The notes: generated from the letters alone by a model not told the origin. Shown: positions 25,389 through 38,801, numbered from the stretch's first letter. The stretch is DNA of 64,000 nt from Circinella minor (GCA_016758965.1 JAEPRB010000002.1:465732-529731); one strand, 5' to 3'. Numbers and translations: made by a program.

Positions 25389-26612
25389 TTAATCATCTGA
25401 ACCAAATTGACGCCATACTGCATTTTCGTCATTTTCATCATCATTGGATTGTGCTCGTTCTTCCTTTTCATATTGTGATGCATCCACAGATACATCTCCT
25501 TCGTCCATATACTTTGTATCTGATAATGCCAATGTCTTATCTTGTTCAAACAATTGTCGACCTTTTAGAGTTTTGAAAATAGAAAAAGATCCAACATCAG
25601 ATTATATGTATAAAAAAAGAAACAAAATTCTTCTCTTCTCTCCCTCTCTTGTCTCCCTAGCTATAATAATATCATTTGATTCTTTTTTTTTCCTTCTTAC
25701 CTGTTAATTTGTTTTTGAGCTCTTTGGCACGTGCCTTCTTTTCTTCACTCTCTTGATCAGCCAATTCCTTTTCAAAGTTGGCTCTCCATTCTTGGAACCG
25801 TTCCCACGTCAACTTGGTGCCGCGGAATCGAGCGTTTTCGATTTCTTCTTCTTTACGACGACGTTCTATATCTGCTTCCTCCCGTGATCGTTGCGAATCT
25901 TCGAGAATTTGATTTAACTCTTCTTTGGCAAGTGAGGCCATTGTAAAAATCATGACCATACCTAATGATTCTTCAGCCTATTATATACACATACATAGAT
26001 AAATATTTGTTAGCAAAGCAAACAAATCTCTCCCAATCATAATCCAAATATTTTACCCCAGTTTTTAGTGCATCCATCACTCTTTCTTTTTGTGCATCTG
26101 TCAGCCTTCCTTCGGTTACATCTACACTATATTCTGGTAATTCATCGGGATACGTAGGGGTATATTTGATCCGCAACGATAGTGCACCTATATTATCATC
26201 CACAATATTTATTTGTTTTTTAGTTAGCTTACATTTATATAATGACCATAACAACAACTAAATTCTAGAAAAATAAAACACATACATGAGTGGTCTTCAT
26301 CTTGGTCGTCAGGGAAAATAGCAATTCTAAATTCATTATCACTGATTTCTATAATATAATACTATATTTAATATGAACAATGTCTAGGAGATTGTTTTGA
26401 AAAATTGTTAACAAGCTAGTCCCTGAGATTGTTGCTGTTACCTTCAAATTCCTCAGGATATATAGATTGAAGAGCTTCTAATTCATTTTGTTGTTCTTCC
26501 AAATAGTCTAAAAAGAAAGAAAAAAACCAATTATTCTGTTTAACAATAATGGATCATTGTAGCTGTTGGGAAAAGATAAACGTCTTTATTCTTTCCTTTT
26601 TTTACCTGTCAT
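25389..26612 (-). CDS. GIR2: RWD-domain protein, Gir2/RWDD1 (DFRP2) family
   Basis: Six exons (26606-26612, 26442-26507, 26286-26348, 26057-26187, 25701-25977, 25389-25561) give 238 residues. The N-terminal RWD domain shows EALQSIYPEEFE, IKYTPTYPDELPE and a GMVMIFTMAS helix. A charged coiled coil follows (ERRRKEEEIENARFRGTKL), then TWERFQEW, which is typical of RWDD1/Gir2. The acidic C-terminus ends WRQFGSDD. Yeast Gir2 binds the DRG-family GTPase Rbg2 and competes with Gcn2 for Gcn1. Exon 1 is only seven nucleotides (ATG ACA G); the frame through all five junctions supports it. Confidence 0.87.
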
Positions 26613-28786
26613 TGCGGGATCGATCAAAAAATATATCTAATCGTTCGGGTAAAGAAACTCGTATAACTTAATAGAACTATCCATCCAAATAGCGTGACTA
26701 TGAAAAATTGAATAATGCCGCTCTCTTTTCTCACAGGAGAAACTAACAGTCTACTATTCTCCACATCTTTTCATTATGCACATATCATTAATTTAATTAT
26801 AAAGCTACTTCTTCTATTCTTATCTTAGCCTTTGCTCTTTTTTTCTGCATTTGATTATTAAAAATATCGTGATAGTAAGTGTTTAATATGGCGAAAAAAT
26901 TATGTAATGAAAAAATTCCCTTTTTTTTCCAACAAGTATTCCTATTGGTAAATAGATTTATCAGATCACCAGGTTACTTCACTTTACCACGTTCTACAGT
27001 ACCATGACGGTTGTGAAGCACTGATTGGTGGTGCTTCGATATAAATATGGATAGACTTGTTTGGCACCACTCAGACGTTTTTTTTTTATCAAGTATTATA
27101 ATTTAAAAAACTGACTATAACAGCAACTGTGTAAAATGATAAAAGGATCCGCTGCTAGTGTTCAATCAAATGCACTACATTTTCTTTAAAAAAAATTCAT
27201 AGTAACACCACTGGAAGTCTTTTATTCCCTGGTAGAGCATTAAGGCTGAAAACTCACTTTTCTTTATTTTATAGATAACACTATTAAGATAAGAAGAACA
27301 CTTCTACTATTATAAATTTAGAGGTCTTTTAATGCTAATGACATTTTTATAACGTAAAAAAAAACTAAACTGAAAAAGTACATGATGTTACTATAATTAC
27401 TTTATATTTTGACTTTTAAAAAATTAAAATAGAACATTTGAAGATGAGAATGTTAAAGCAATAACCAAAACCAGAAAGTTCAAAGCCTTTCTAATAGCAG
27501 GATTTTTCCTGATGGATGACGATGCCTTTTTCTTATATTTTAGTGTCGGGAGAGCGATCGGTATAACACCCCCCAGCCGTTTCCCAAGAAACGCGGGCAC
27601 GTGATCTAACAAAATCAAAAAAAAAATATTTTCCGTCGTATGTATGCATTGAGAAATGAGATCAATTTTAGTGCCAACTTTTTCTTTCAGTAACAAATTC
27701 AATACGAATTCAAATAAAAAGTATTGGAACGATGGAAAAATTAAAAAGTAAACGAATATGGTTATATGTATCGAGTGGATGGGAGAGCATGTCTATTAGA
27801 TGAAATAATATAATCTATAAAATAGTGCATTACATTATATATGTTCATCCGAGTGCCTGTTTATATCTATCTAATTATCGAACTGGAAAGATGTAAAAAA
27901 TGTTTTAACAATTTAAGATCAGTACATATATGACGTGTCACAATTCTTATGTTAATGAGGCTCAATAATAATAATATCAATTCATCATATCTTCCATTGC
28001 TTTGCTTAATATAAAATATTGGCGTATTAAAATAACCATACTATAATTATGTTTGAAAAGGAGAGCTGTAGCTCATGTAACATAATAATTGATATTTTTG
28101 ATGCCTCATTTTTTATTGCTATTATTCTTTCCTTAATAAAATATATTAGGAGCAAAAGATAGTGGCATATATATTTTTTCGATTGTTAAGTAGCGTATGA
28201 CTTTTATTTATTATTCAATTACGTAGTAGCTGTACGTATGGTCATTAACATTTAAAAATCAATACGTAACTTTTAAAAACGTTGACAAGTTTATCACTTG
28301 TTTGATATTTATTTATATCACGAGCATTTGCACTTTTACATTATATTTTATCATCTTTGGACTGATAAATCATTTTCAATAGAAGTGATCAAAACTACGT
28401 ACGTAATGATCCTTTTTTTTTTCATTGATAACAAAACCATCCGTGAATTAAAACCAAAATAAAGCAAAAATAATCGTTTTAATTCTCACGACTTACAAGA
28501 GACTTTCTACTAATACTTTTAACGAAATGTATATATTGTTACTATTAAAAAAAGTAACCAAAATAATAATATGCTTCTTTGCCTATCCAGTGATACTCGT
28601 CTCGTTTATTTTCAATAAGTTCTCGTTGAGATCTAGTTATCTAGAAGATGTCGATGTAGTTTTTTTTGTTGTTGTCAAAAGTCCAATTCTGTTGTCATTA
28701 TGATTTTTTAGAGACCCTAAGAATGATATAAACATTGCATAAAACAAAGTTTTTTCAATCTCATGATTTGACTCATAATAAAAAGA

Positions 28787-28795
28787 TATAAATAG
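28787..28795 (+). promoter_or_regulatory. TATA box upstream of the small gene
   Basis: TATAAATAG followed by GGTC and, 20 nt later, a CT-rich stretch. The 12-mer ATAAATAGGGTC also occurs upstream of the pyruvate kinase gene (48915-48926), where a CT-rich stretch again follows. This suggests a real core promoter. Confidence 0.4.
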
Positions 28796-28948
28796 GGTCG
28801 AATATAGTTTTCATCATTTTCTTTTCACTCCCTCTCTTTTATAGTTATCATCATATACTGTATAGTACATACTGTATATCCTCGTATTCTTTATCATCTC
28901 AGCCAATAAGTCATAAAACATTCGGTCTATCGAATTTCTACTGGTTCA

Positions 28949-29170
28949 ATGACGAATTGTTTCTTTTTCCCATCCGGTCCTTCTTCTGGTACTACTAGTA
29001 GGCTATCCTGGCTTTTTCTCAAGATGTTTCTTCTGGTTAACAAGATTATCCTGAATAAGATCAGTGTTTTTCAACTGCTATTTGGTTTCTTTTTAATGGT
29101 CAAGTGGGTTGTCAGTCTATATTTTCGTTACTGTCACTACTGGTTACAAGTGCGATTTATTACTTTTTAA
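28949..29170 (+). CDS. Possible small hydrophobic protein
   Basis: A 73-codon frame with codon use unlike the flanking AT-rich DNA (GGT, ACT, CTG, AAG, GTC). A Ser/Gly/Pro start is followed by hydrophobic segments (LFLKMFLLVNKIIL and VFQLLFGFFLMVKWVV) and a C-terminus rich in Tyr, Trp and Phe. A TATA box lies 162 nt upstream. A good intron (GTAAGT at 29188, CAG ending 29261; 74 nt) begins 18 nt after the stop, so a spliced transcript is likely. No family is recognised. It sits inside the extra 1.25 kb that separates the halves of dispersed element copy A. It may equally be a non-coding transcript. Confidence 0.35.
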   Translation: MTNCFFFPSGPSSGTTSRLSWLFLKMFLLVNKIILNKISVFQLLFGFFLMVKWVVSLYFRYCHYWLQVRFITF

Positions 29171-31420
29171 ACGATACATTGTTCAGAGTAAGTAATTATT
29201 ATGGTTCTTTTTTTTTTGGTAACGGATGATGATAAATATTATATGTCATATTCATATACAGAAGATTAACTTTGAATATTTCTTTTTTTTCCTTTGATTC
29301 ATCGGGGGTGGGTCCTTTGGACCTGCTCCATTTTTTTTTTTATACTAGATCCTTAGAAAGACAACGCTCGATAACCAAGAGCATTTATGTTGCTTCTTTC
29401 TGGATATAAAAATTTGTGAGCATGTTGTCAGAAGCTTCGGCTGACGACCTCATGCGTTGTGGGACGCACCGCCTCCGGGCGCAGGCATAGGGACCAGTTA
29501 CTTCTGTTCTTCGGGACTTCTGTACACTGGAGTAGCCTTATGCTTAAAAACGTGTAAGCTAATTTCTTATTTTCTTCAGTTTTTGGGAGAAAAAGATTTC
29601 AGTAATTAACCCGCGCTTTTTTTGAAACTCCTGGGTAGCACATCGGTATATATATATATATATATATATATATGGTTGACAGGAAGAATTTATTTTTATA
29701 TTGTTGGTATATCATAATTAGTAGAGTCTTAACGAAGGCATAATTTGTCTACACGTGTAAAGTCTCGGTTTCTATCCCATTTTAGATGGGACGTAGTAAA
29801 AAAAAAACCAATGAGTATAGAAAAATATATAACATCAGATAGCATAAAAGCAATAAATATCAAAGAGAAGAGGCGAAAAAAGAATCCGAATTATATTAAT
29901 AAGTATAGCAAAGAAGCTTATTTGCTATAAAAATAAATAGCTGTGGAGCATAATAAATACATGATACTGTCATTTGATGTTTTCAGGTCAAAGATTTTTA
30001 TCAGTTATGCGAAAATTGCGCTTGGGTCTATTCTTAGCTATACCAATACGTATTAGCTTTCTAATTATAAGTAACCTTGAAGAAATTAGTAGCGGTCTGA
30101 ATACAATTCCCATTAGAAATTTCACTTCCTGTGAATCACTGTAAAAATATGCCAATCATTAAGAAAATTTCTGTAACATAAAGCATGATACCCATTGACT
30201 ACTTTAAGAACCGATCATCTTGTGTAGGACAATGTAAAGCTATTCAATGTAACACTCTATCTATGTAAGTTCTTCTGTACGCTGTTTTGTTTGCCTTTAA
30301 TATTTTACAATGGACAGCTCAACGGGTGTCCCGTTTATTAATAATAATTATGATCAATATGATCATGCTTAGTAAATGTAATATTCTTGATATCAAAATT
30401 TTGCTTTTTTACATCATGATAACAATTAACCCACATGTACCCGAACTTTCCATTATTCAGCTTCTCATTTTCAAAAAAGAAACGACTTTTTATTTTTATT
30501 TGTGCGATAATGATATTATAATTTTTAATTTGACAAAAAAATTACATGATGTTGTATGAACCAAAAGAAATTGTTGAAAGATATAAAGATTTATCAATTT
30601 ATCCTACTCTGGTCAGACTAAGAATCCTTACAACTATACCCTTCATCAAAACTAGTAGTTCTCAAAGCTCGATAGAGCGATGTGTCAATCTGTTTTGAAT
30701 AATAAAATAATTTACAGAAATAGGACAAAATAATTAGCATCACATGTCATCAACTTCTTCGTCCAGTGGTTCGATATATAACCAGTTTAATTTTAGCTAC
30801 AGGTCGCAGTAGTATTTCGCAGCATATACAACTATGAGTTACTCAGTGCTCAGCAATGCATTTTTAGATTATTATTATTTTTCAATGCATATTTTTACGG
30901 GAAAAAAATTACCATATCGACTCACCGGCGCCGGATATTTCCAGGAGAAATTCATATAAATATAGATCAGTATATATGATATGCCTGATAACACCTACAA
31001 AATTTATTGAATCATCTCCCTATCCCGGATGAAAATAAACATTAATCAAAAGTGGTATTACAATTTGGATAGGCATCCTCTTTTTTTTTTTACTGCTCAC
31101 GTTTAAGGTATTGGTCATATTTTAGTAATTGATCACAAATAATCTGAGTAGCAAAAAAAAAGAGGGGTCCATCAAATAGCAACAAAAAGTAGTCTACACT
31201 ATATCTTAGACACTATAATTCACAGTACGTAGCATTTTCTGAAAATTAGTGGCATTATCTCATGTTTATTAAATGAGATCATATATTACAGTTATCATTC
31301 TCTCGTGTCATGGTGCGAAAAAAAGCTGTGTCATACAGAAAATGAAATGTTGCATTAGGGTTCCTATCATCAATTGGATGTTACGTATTAAGCTTATAAC
31401 AGGGTAACATATACAAAAAC

Positions 31421-31421
<1 letters not shown>

Positions 31422-31456
<35 letters not shown>
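31422..31456 (+). repeat. Run of 35 A
   Basis: This uninterrupted poly-A run is preceded by ordinary sequence. It could be the tail of a retrotransposed copy, but no source gene or target duplication is visible upstream. Confidence 0.6.
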
Positions 31457-31458
<2 letters not shown>

Positions 31459-33621
31459 ATATACACATTAGCACTCGTTTTGATTCTCAATATTATTTTT
31501 TATACTGTGTTAATGTATTTATCTTTTTATGAAACTCAATATGTTATATTTTAGAGATGGTAATTAATATATCTGTGTAGCCAACCGATCGTCGCTTTTT
31601 CTATAAATAATAAAAAAAAAAAAGGTCAACACATTACTGTTATATACCCAATGTTAATAGAACCGACACACTGTTTCGTGCCATGAATTATGAATTTGAT
31701 TGTCAAGATAGTCTATGTTCTCTTGCTGGTACTACGAATACCATTGAAGTATTTCTCCTTTGCATCAAATCAAAAAAGCATATCTATCTATTTACATTAT
31801 AATTTAGTATCTACTAAGCTATTAATTACGTCAGCACTGTAGTGGAATTATATTAATAAAAGACAAAAAGTTGCATCTTTTACGTGTATGTACTTTTTCT
31901 TTTCCTCGTTGTTATCGGAGGAGTAAATAAAAAAAGAAAGTGAAGAGATAAATCTAGATAATATAAAAAAAAGGAGACCGCACGGTTGCACCATTGTACT
32001 GTTATTTTTTTTTATGAAACAGTTGTATTTGATGCATTAAACTTTGATTAATACATATCATTAATGCAAGAATATGCATGATAAAAAAACGCAAATCGCA
32101 TGGGTGCCACCGACGTAGTATAATTTTTTTTTTACCACCTGATCTCTTTTCCTCCCTTAAGCATCGGCCCATAATGCATTAAAACATTATTATTTATTTT
32201 TTCTATTTAACCGATTGATTTTAGCCGAATGATGTTGTGAAATTGTAATTACATACCAGGTACAATTCTCGTTTTTTTTAATTGGAATTAACTATGTATC
32301 ATACGCGTACTATGAGATAATGAGTGAATACAAGAAAATATTAATAGTATATTTTGATATATTCTGTCTCTTTTTTTAATGCTATAAATTTTTGCGCCAT
32401 CAAACTAGTCCATACCACTACTTTCTACTTTACTTCTGAGTTTATGTTCATATTGACCCTACGTACATAATTTAGCAAGGATTTTTTTTTCTATGAATAA
32501 TAGAGGTATATAATTGTTCTTCTGTCCAATATGTATATAAAAACTATAGTATAGAATATCTTGTTGTAATAACTATGGTTTTTCTTTTCACTCTTTATTG
32601 ATTGAACGTCAGCTATCGTTGCTGTTATATATACTAATGAGAACATAGTTCTTTTTTCTTATTTGTAAGATGCTTTTTCTGCTTACATTATCAACTGGAG
32701 GAAAAACTATATGATTGGTAGGACTTCGTGCGGTTACGATAATGTAACGCTAATAAGATATACTAAGCCATGATTACATTTTTTATTGAATGAGTGTTTC
32801 CACTTTTCTAAAAACATACATCACATCTAACAAACTATAACTACATCTAAATCCGCATAAAGAAAAATCAATGTACAGAAACCATTTTTGTAGTATAATT
32901 TTCGCATGCTCGCGCGTAAATGCAGAACACTAGAAGAGTCTTCCCATTCATTAACTATATATCTATAAAACGGTAGTTAATATAATTGATTGACAATTTA
33001 CAAGTATAATGTTATTAAGACTACGTCTGTCTCTATCAATATTAAATATTTCTATTATAGAATTTACAGGATAATATGAAACAATAAGATTTGTTCCTGC
33101 ATTGAAACATCTTTCATAAAACAATATCAAGTTCATTTTCCTTATATTCGTATTTCCCTTCGTTTCTTCTTGTTCTTTCTTTTATGCCTTTTTTTTTTTA
33201 GTATGTTATTTACTACATTTTCCGTTTACACATATAAACAAATATTTTGCTGTTTGAAAGAAGAGATGAGAAAAATAATAAAAATCACAAACAAACAAAA
33301 TAAAAAAGAAGAAAGTTAATTTTGTCGCTTATTATTTACATAAATAATATGTCATGGGATAGAAGAAAAACATTATACTTTTTAGGGGGAGAATACGAAA
33401 GTTGGCTTGATTGTTTAACCCACCAGCAAAACTTCTCATTGTTTTTCATAAAGGCTTTATTTGTAAAGTTATCAAAACGGTAAAAAGGCTCGGGATACAC
33501 TTAGAAATGTTAAAATAGGAAGTTCTACCAATATAAATTGTTGTCGACTCTTTACCTTAATATATGATAAAAACTTATTATCTTCTAATAGATGACCTAG
33601 ATGTCGTGTATTTTCTTTTCG

Positions 33622-33662
<41 letters not shown>

Positions 33663-35832
33663 CAGCCAACCCAATAGAGGTTCATCAAAAGGATATAGAG
33701 ATCAAAAAAAAAAATAAGAAAGAATTTTGTAACATTTTGACAACAAGGAAAGTACGGTGATGATCAGTAAAAAGGATCCGCAACTTTTTATTTTTGGAAA
33801 TATGTAATACAAGTGGATTCTTCTTCCTTCTTTCATGTTGGGAAAAAATGACCCGATACTGGTTGTAAAAGCCCGATTTCTTTGTCCTTGTTTGGCTTGG
33901 GAAATATAATGCATGTGTAATGTAGAACAAAATAATGATAACATTTTCATGGGGTCCATTTATGTAAGATAAGGACTAACCCATTTTAATAGCATTATTT
34001 ATAAAACTATTACGGATCTAATGCCGAGTCTTTTGGGTAGTACTACTATCAAATAAATGTATGAGCGCATTATGCATACACCATGAAATAAGAAGCTGTT
34101 ATTTAGTAAAATATTATTTATATAATACAACATAAGAGACCAGTATCAATGTGTAGATTTATGAGGAAAAGTTATATTTTTTTTCCTATTCTCCTACATG
34201 TATTGCTTTAAGTTTGGCTTTCTACTATTATTACGTATTAATTATGCTATTGTATCACGAGGCCCATGTAATAAAAATAAAATATAGTGAATGATGCGTT
34301 GATCTTTTACTATTTTACCGATTGTAGAGCAAAATATATGTGTATAAATACCAATTGACACACTTGAATAAGTTACCAATAATTTGGAAATAGTGGCGAG
34401 ATATTATGAAATAATAAATATAGTACCAATAACGAGACCAATACAACACACCATTAGGTATCTATCAAGTAATGTGATCAGAAGCTTATATAACAAGACC
34501 ACGTTTATTGTATTCTTGACGGATAATGGCGGTTTGTTTTCATCACAATATATATATATATATATATATATAATGTATAACAATTCTGGTTATGGCAACG
34601 TGACTTTTTTTTAACCAATTCATTATGATGTAGTTGCTCGTTATTATCGGGCCGTTGATAGAACCGTTTAAAGGAAGAGGAGCCATTTTCATTGTTTTAA
34701 CAGCAACTTCATTTTATCAGCATATAATACTCTTTTTTTGTGATGCTAGTAATTTACATAAGCTTCTCATTGTTGATTGTTTCATAATAATTATGGTTAT
34801 TGTTACTGATTGATTATTATATGGTGCTTGATATATCTATAAACAGCAACAAAGAATACGTAAATGATTATTATATCCACCCCCCATCTCTTCTTTTTCC
34901 TCCTTTTGTACTACGTACATGTTTCAAAAATATTATAATCTTAAAGCCACTGGTTAATATGTTATCTAGAAAGGAAAGAATGAAGTATTTTTTATAATAA
35001 TATAGAAAAAAAAAAGAGGACCACCATATATTTATTACAAACGGCAATAGGTTTTTTTTTTTTTGAAGAAAATGAAAAAAAAAAAAAAATACAGCTAATA
35101 TATAATAATAATAGTAATAATAATATATAAAAAAGAAATATAATATAGTATATGTATAAGAAGAAAAGAAAAAAATGGGAGGGGGGGAGGGGAATAATAT
35201 ATATATAGATATATATTTAAAAAAAAATACATACAAAAAGAAAGAAGAGAGTGAACATTTTAAAAAAAAATGGTGGGAATGGGGAAAGAAGAGAAAAAAA
35301 AAAGACTTTACAAAAGATGAATGATAATAATAATGGGTAATGGGATGAATATAAAGGAAGAGGTGTCAAAGTATACAAAAGAATAAAATACGTAAAATAA
35401 TAATAATAATAATAATAAACCCAAGCCGTATTCCTAAGGTGTTTGTGTATTCAAAGAACGTAAACATTCCCTCACGGGAATAACGTCGAATCAAACAAAC
35501 AATTAATTAACAACAAAACATGAAATAAAAATAAAAGGTATGCATGAGTGAGTATGGGTTTTGAAATGGGGTATGGGAAAAGTTGTATACGAGAAAAAAA
35601 AAGTGGTTGGGGGAAGAGAACAAAAGTATGAGAGTGGCAGAAAAGGGGGCATATAAAAAAGTTGTAAGCTTCTGGGAATAATGGTTGCTGATTTGAAATA
35701 ATAATGGGGGTGGTTTGTGCGGCTTTGTTCATGTGTGTGTGTGTGTATTATAATAAAATAGTAATATTAATCTTTAGAATAAAGAAAAGAGGTTGAACTG
35801 CCTCTTCCATCTTTCTAATCTTATTGTTATTA

Positions 35833-37204
35833 TCAAGCGTGGCGTTGAGGTTGTTGCATTCGAGTATTTCTGGCCCTTCGTGAAGAATTTTGGTGGTTAA
35901 GTTGATTAAGTGTTTCTTCAAGCTCTCGAACGCGTTGTTGATAATTGTGCAAATCTTTTTGCATCATTCTAATTTGTTCAACACTCTTGCGCAAAATGGT
36001 CCCTTTGTTAAGTCGAGCAACACCACCTTCTTCTGCTGTCAAAGATTCAGGCAATAAAGTGCCCAACTCCTGAATACGATCATTAATATTATCTCGTCGA
36101 CGTCGTTCCACTATTGTATTTTATAAAAATGGTTTGTTAAATCAAAATTGGGACAAAGAATATGTATTATGGAAAAAATCTATTAGAAAAATATGGCCTC
36201 TTACCTGCATTATGTGATTCTCGTCGTCGTCGTCGTTTTTCCATAATTGCTTGTAAACTATAAAAAATCATAATGTTATTAGGTTAGCTTGTATGCACGT
36301 AAAATACATATTACTATTATTATAAGCTATATAATTATTACTTTCTCTCGTCCCACCAAAAAAAAAAAAAATTGGATTCACAAAAGACTTACTTTGCTTG
36401 AGCTGCAAAATCACCATCATACGGCTCTGTTTGATCTCCGGTTTCTTGTTGCATGCTATTTCGATTACTATTTCCTTGTGGATGAGATGGTTGTTGTTGA
36501 TGATGGTCATAAATAGGTTGGTCAGCCATGATACGACCGGGACCTGGGGCCATGACGGCTGCTGCGCCTTCATCCACCAAAGAAGGATGGTGCATGTGGT
36601 TATATCCAATATTAGCAGGAGCACTTACTGCGAATGATGATGGGGTTGACTTGTAATAATATTCTGAGCTTGTTGTTGCTGTGGGGGAATAATACATCAT
36701 ATTAGGATTACCAGTTGTATTTGTTGTTGCATTATAAGGATAACGTTGTTGTTGCTGTTGCTGCTCATCCACTAAACTGTTATTGGATAAGCGCTTATGA
36801 CTATTATTAGGTGAATAACTTGACTCTTGTTGTTGTTGATCATACATGTAATTTTGTGCTGAATCATGATGCTGAGTATGTGAAAGTTGTGATTGTTGTT
36901 GACGGAGTATGGGTGATCGTTGCTGTTGGTGGTGTTGTTGGAGATCCGGTGGTGGCATACCGGTAACGGAAGAAGTCGTAGTAAGTTCCGAATAATCGAG
37001 ATCCGATAAGTTTGGTGAACTTTCTTGAGGATTTTGATGCTGTGCAAAGAAAATATGTTGACTATCCATCATTTGTGTAGGATCTAAGCCAATAGCTGCT
37101 TGATCTTTGAATCGCATTTGCTGAAGATGGTAAGTTGTTGGGTGTGCCAAACGTGAAGAAGGTCTTGGTGTCGTTTGTTGGTCTTCTGCTGCGCCAGTTA
37201 GCAT
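35833..37204 (-). CDS. bHLH-zipper transcription factor resembling the MiT/TFE class
   Basis: Three exons (36393-37204, 36205-36257, 35833-36110) give 380 residues. The first 270 are Gln/Ser/Pro-rich and likely disordered or activating. The DNA-binding part is rebuilt across two introns: [17 protein letters not shown], then [17 protein letters not shown], loop, [19 protein letters not shown]. The zipper heptads follow ([18 protein letters not shown]). The H-x3-E-x3-R contacts for an E-box are present, and the [13 protein letters not shown] and [10 protein letters not shown] strings are close to those of animal MITF/TFEB proteins. Those control lysosome, autophagy and nutrient genes; the role here is inferred only from similarity. 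Alternatives are Rtg3- or USF-like factors. The start codon is the first ATG of a long open frame. Confidence 0.85.
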
Positions 37205-38801
37205 TTTATTATTAAGTTTTTATTTTTAATATATATTTTATATAATATTAATTTTTATCTGTCCCTTGCTCTAAGTCAATGTAAATAAAAAGTCGAAAAA
37301 AAAAAGAGTTTAAAAAAAAGGTGTTGCTTTTTTTAATGGAAGAAGAAGGTGCAAAATAAAAATAAAGAGAAAAGAAGAAAGAGAGGTGGGAAAACAAAGA
37401 TAAAAAAAAATATTTATCAAAGTTTTATAAACGATGACGCGCGCGGACCAGCGCAAGAAAAAAAAAAACCGTAATACAATAGAGAACCATCATGGGAATG
37501 AAAAAAAAAAAAAAGAACTTTTACTCTGCAACTGCAAATGTAATGTACTCGGTATGACAGAACCCAATTGAGTTAGCCTATAAAAACTTTTTCAATGATG
37601 ATGAAAGATACAGTACCGTTCCTTTTATGGAACACAAAGTAGGCTCGGCATCTCGTTACAAGAACAGGGGGGAGAGGGAAAAGAAAGAGGAAGGAGTAAA
37701 AAAATAGTGTAAAAAGAGGGGGGGGGGAGTTACAAAAAAAAAATTCATAACATTTACTCCGTTTCTAGTAAAAATGCAATTATGCGCTTTTTTCATTATT
37801 ATTATTCCTGCTTTTTATGCATTTTAACTAATATGTACAAGAGTCGAAAAAAAGACGTCGTAATCTCTTGGTTAAGGAGAGGCCTGAAAGAAAAAAAAAT
37901 ATTAAGTTCTCGGGAATAAAAAAAAAGAAAGAAAGAGGAGATAGGATCGACGTCTTATTTTTTCTTTGTCGTTCGTTTTTTTCTTTCACTTCTTGATCGT
38001 CCGAACTATTTTTTTATTGTCACACGATGCGGAGAATGCAAATGACGGGAGTTTAGAGATGTTGCATTACCGGATTTTTTTTTTGTAAAAGGGTATGCAT
38101 AAAAGAGTTCATGTTTCATATTTTATGCCATAGTAAAGTTCTTCCGTTTTTTTTTTAACTTTGTTAATGTGAAAAGAATTAAAAAGAATTCTGTTGCCAA
38201 GACGATGTATAGTAAAAAAAAACCTATTTTATTTTATTTTATTTCGCCAAGAATAACTATCCAACTATAAAGATATTTCCCCGTTCCAAAGGGAACAAGA
38301 TGCGGACTACAAAGTTTAAGAGAGAAAAAGAGAGACATGAATTGCTCTCTTTTTTTTTTTTCTCTCTAGTACATATATGTATCATCATAATAGGCTGCGG
38401 TTTTTGCAAATATATTCTATTGCAAATGTGTCAATGTAACAACAAAAGTTAGTGTAAATTTTATTCATTTATTTGGAAGCGGAACGGCATTGTTTTAGGA
38501 CCGAATGGACTTCATATTATCTTTTAATCTAGTATTTTTTTTCTTATTTGTATAAACAAAAAAGGTAAGTTGCTGTGGAGGCAAAGTAAAAAGGATTTCA
38601 AAGTCTGTCACGCGAATACTATCTTGTGTATATATGATATGTCTGCTTTTGTTTTTGGAAATGCAAAGAATAAACTCTTGCCTTTTTTTTTTCCCGCCAA
38701 ATATTTTCATTACACTGCAGAGTACCATCATGTCATAGCTCTTTTTTTTTACTTTGTGTAAACATACATCTGTATTAATAATAGCGCTCACTCCGCCTAC
38801 T

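Larger units (their letters stand above)
27540..29645. repeat. Dispersed element, copy A (split by about 1.25 kb)
   Basis: 27540-28135 and 29385-29645 align in order with 41228-41940. The shared blocks are CGTTTCC...ACGTGATCTAA; a 41-nt block 27704-27744 matching 41355-41395 with one mismatch; 27857-27898 matching 41536-41578; and the GC-rich core 29411-29645. The core can form a stem of 29424-29431 with 29441-29448, and a long hairpin closed by CCAGT (29494-29498) and ACTGG (29526-29530) with a TTCG loop. A TA array follows directly. It could be a transposable element or an RNA gene family; I recognise neither. Confidence 0.55.
26613..35832. other. Long gene-poor region
   Basis: About 9.2 kb, AT-rich with many mononucleotide and TA runs. 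It contains the first copy of the dispersed element (27540-29645, listed separately) and a possible small gene at 28949. A run of 35 A (31422-31456) and TA arrays near 29648, 33629 and 34550 are present. 35240-35832 is probably the 3' flank of the bHLH gene. Nothing else looks coding. Confidence 0.5.

Noticed and set aside
27424..27702. Minus-strand 92-codon frame inside dispersed element copy A
   Set aside because: The matching region of copy B is not open in the same frame, so the conservation is not at protein level.
27721..27744. ATTGGAACGAT resembles a stretch of U6 snRNA
   Set aside because: Only 11 nt match; the rest of U6, including the ACAGAGA box, is absent in both copies.
34871..35236. 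Minus-strand frame rich in Phe and Tyr
   Set aside because: It consists of A/T homopolymers and TA repeats without any conserved feature.
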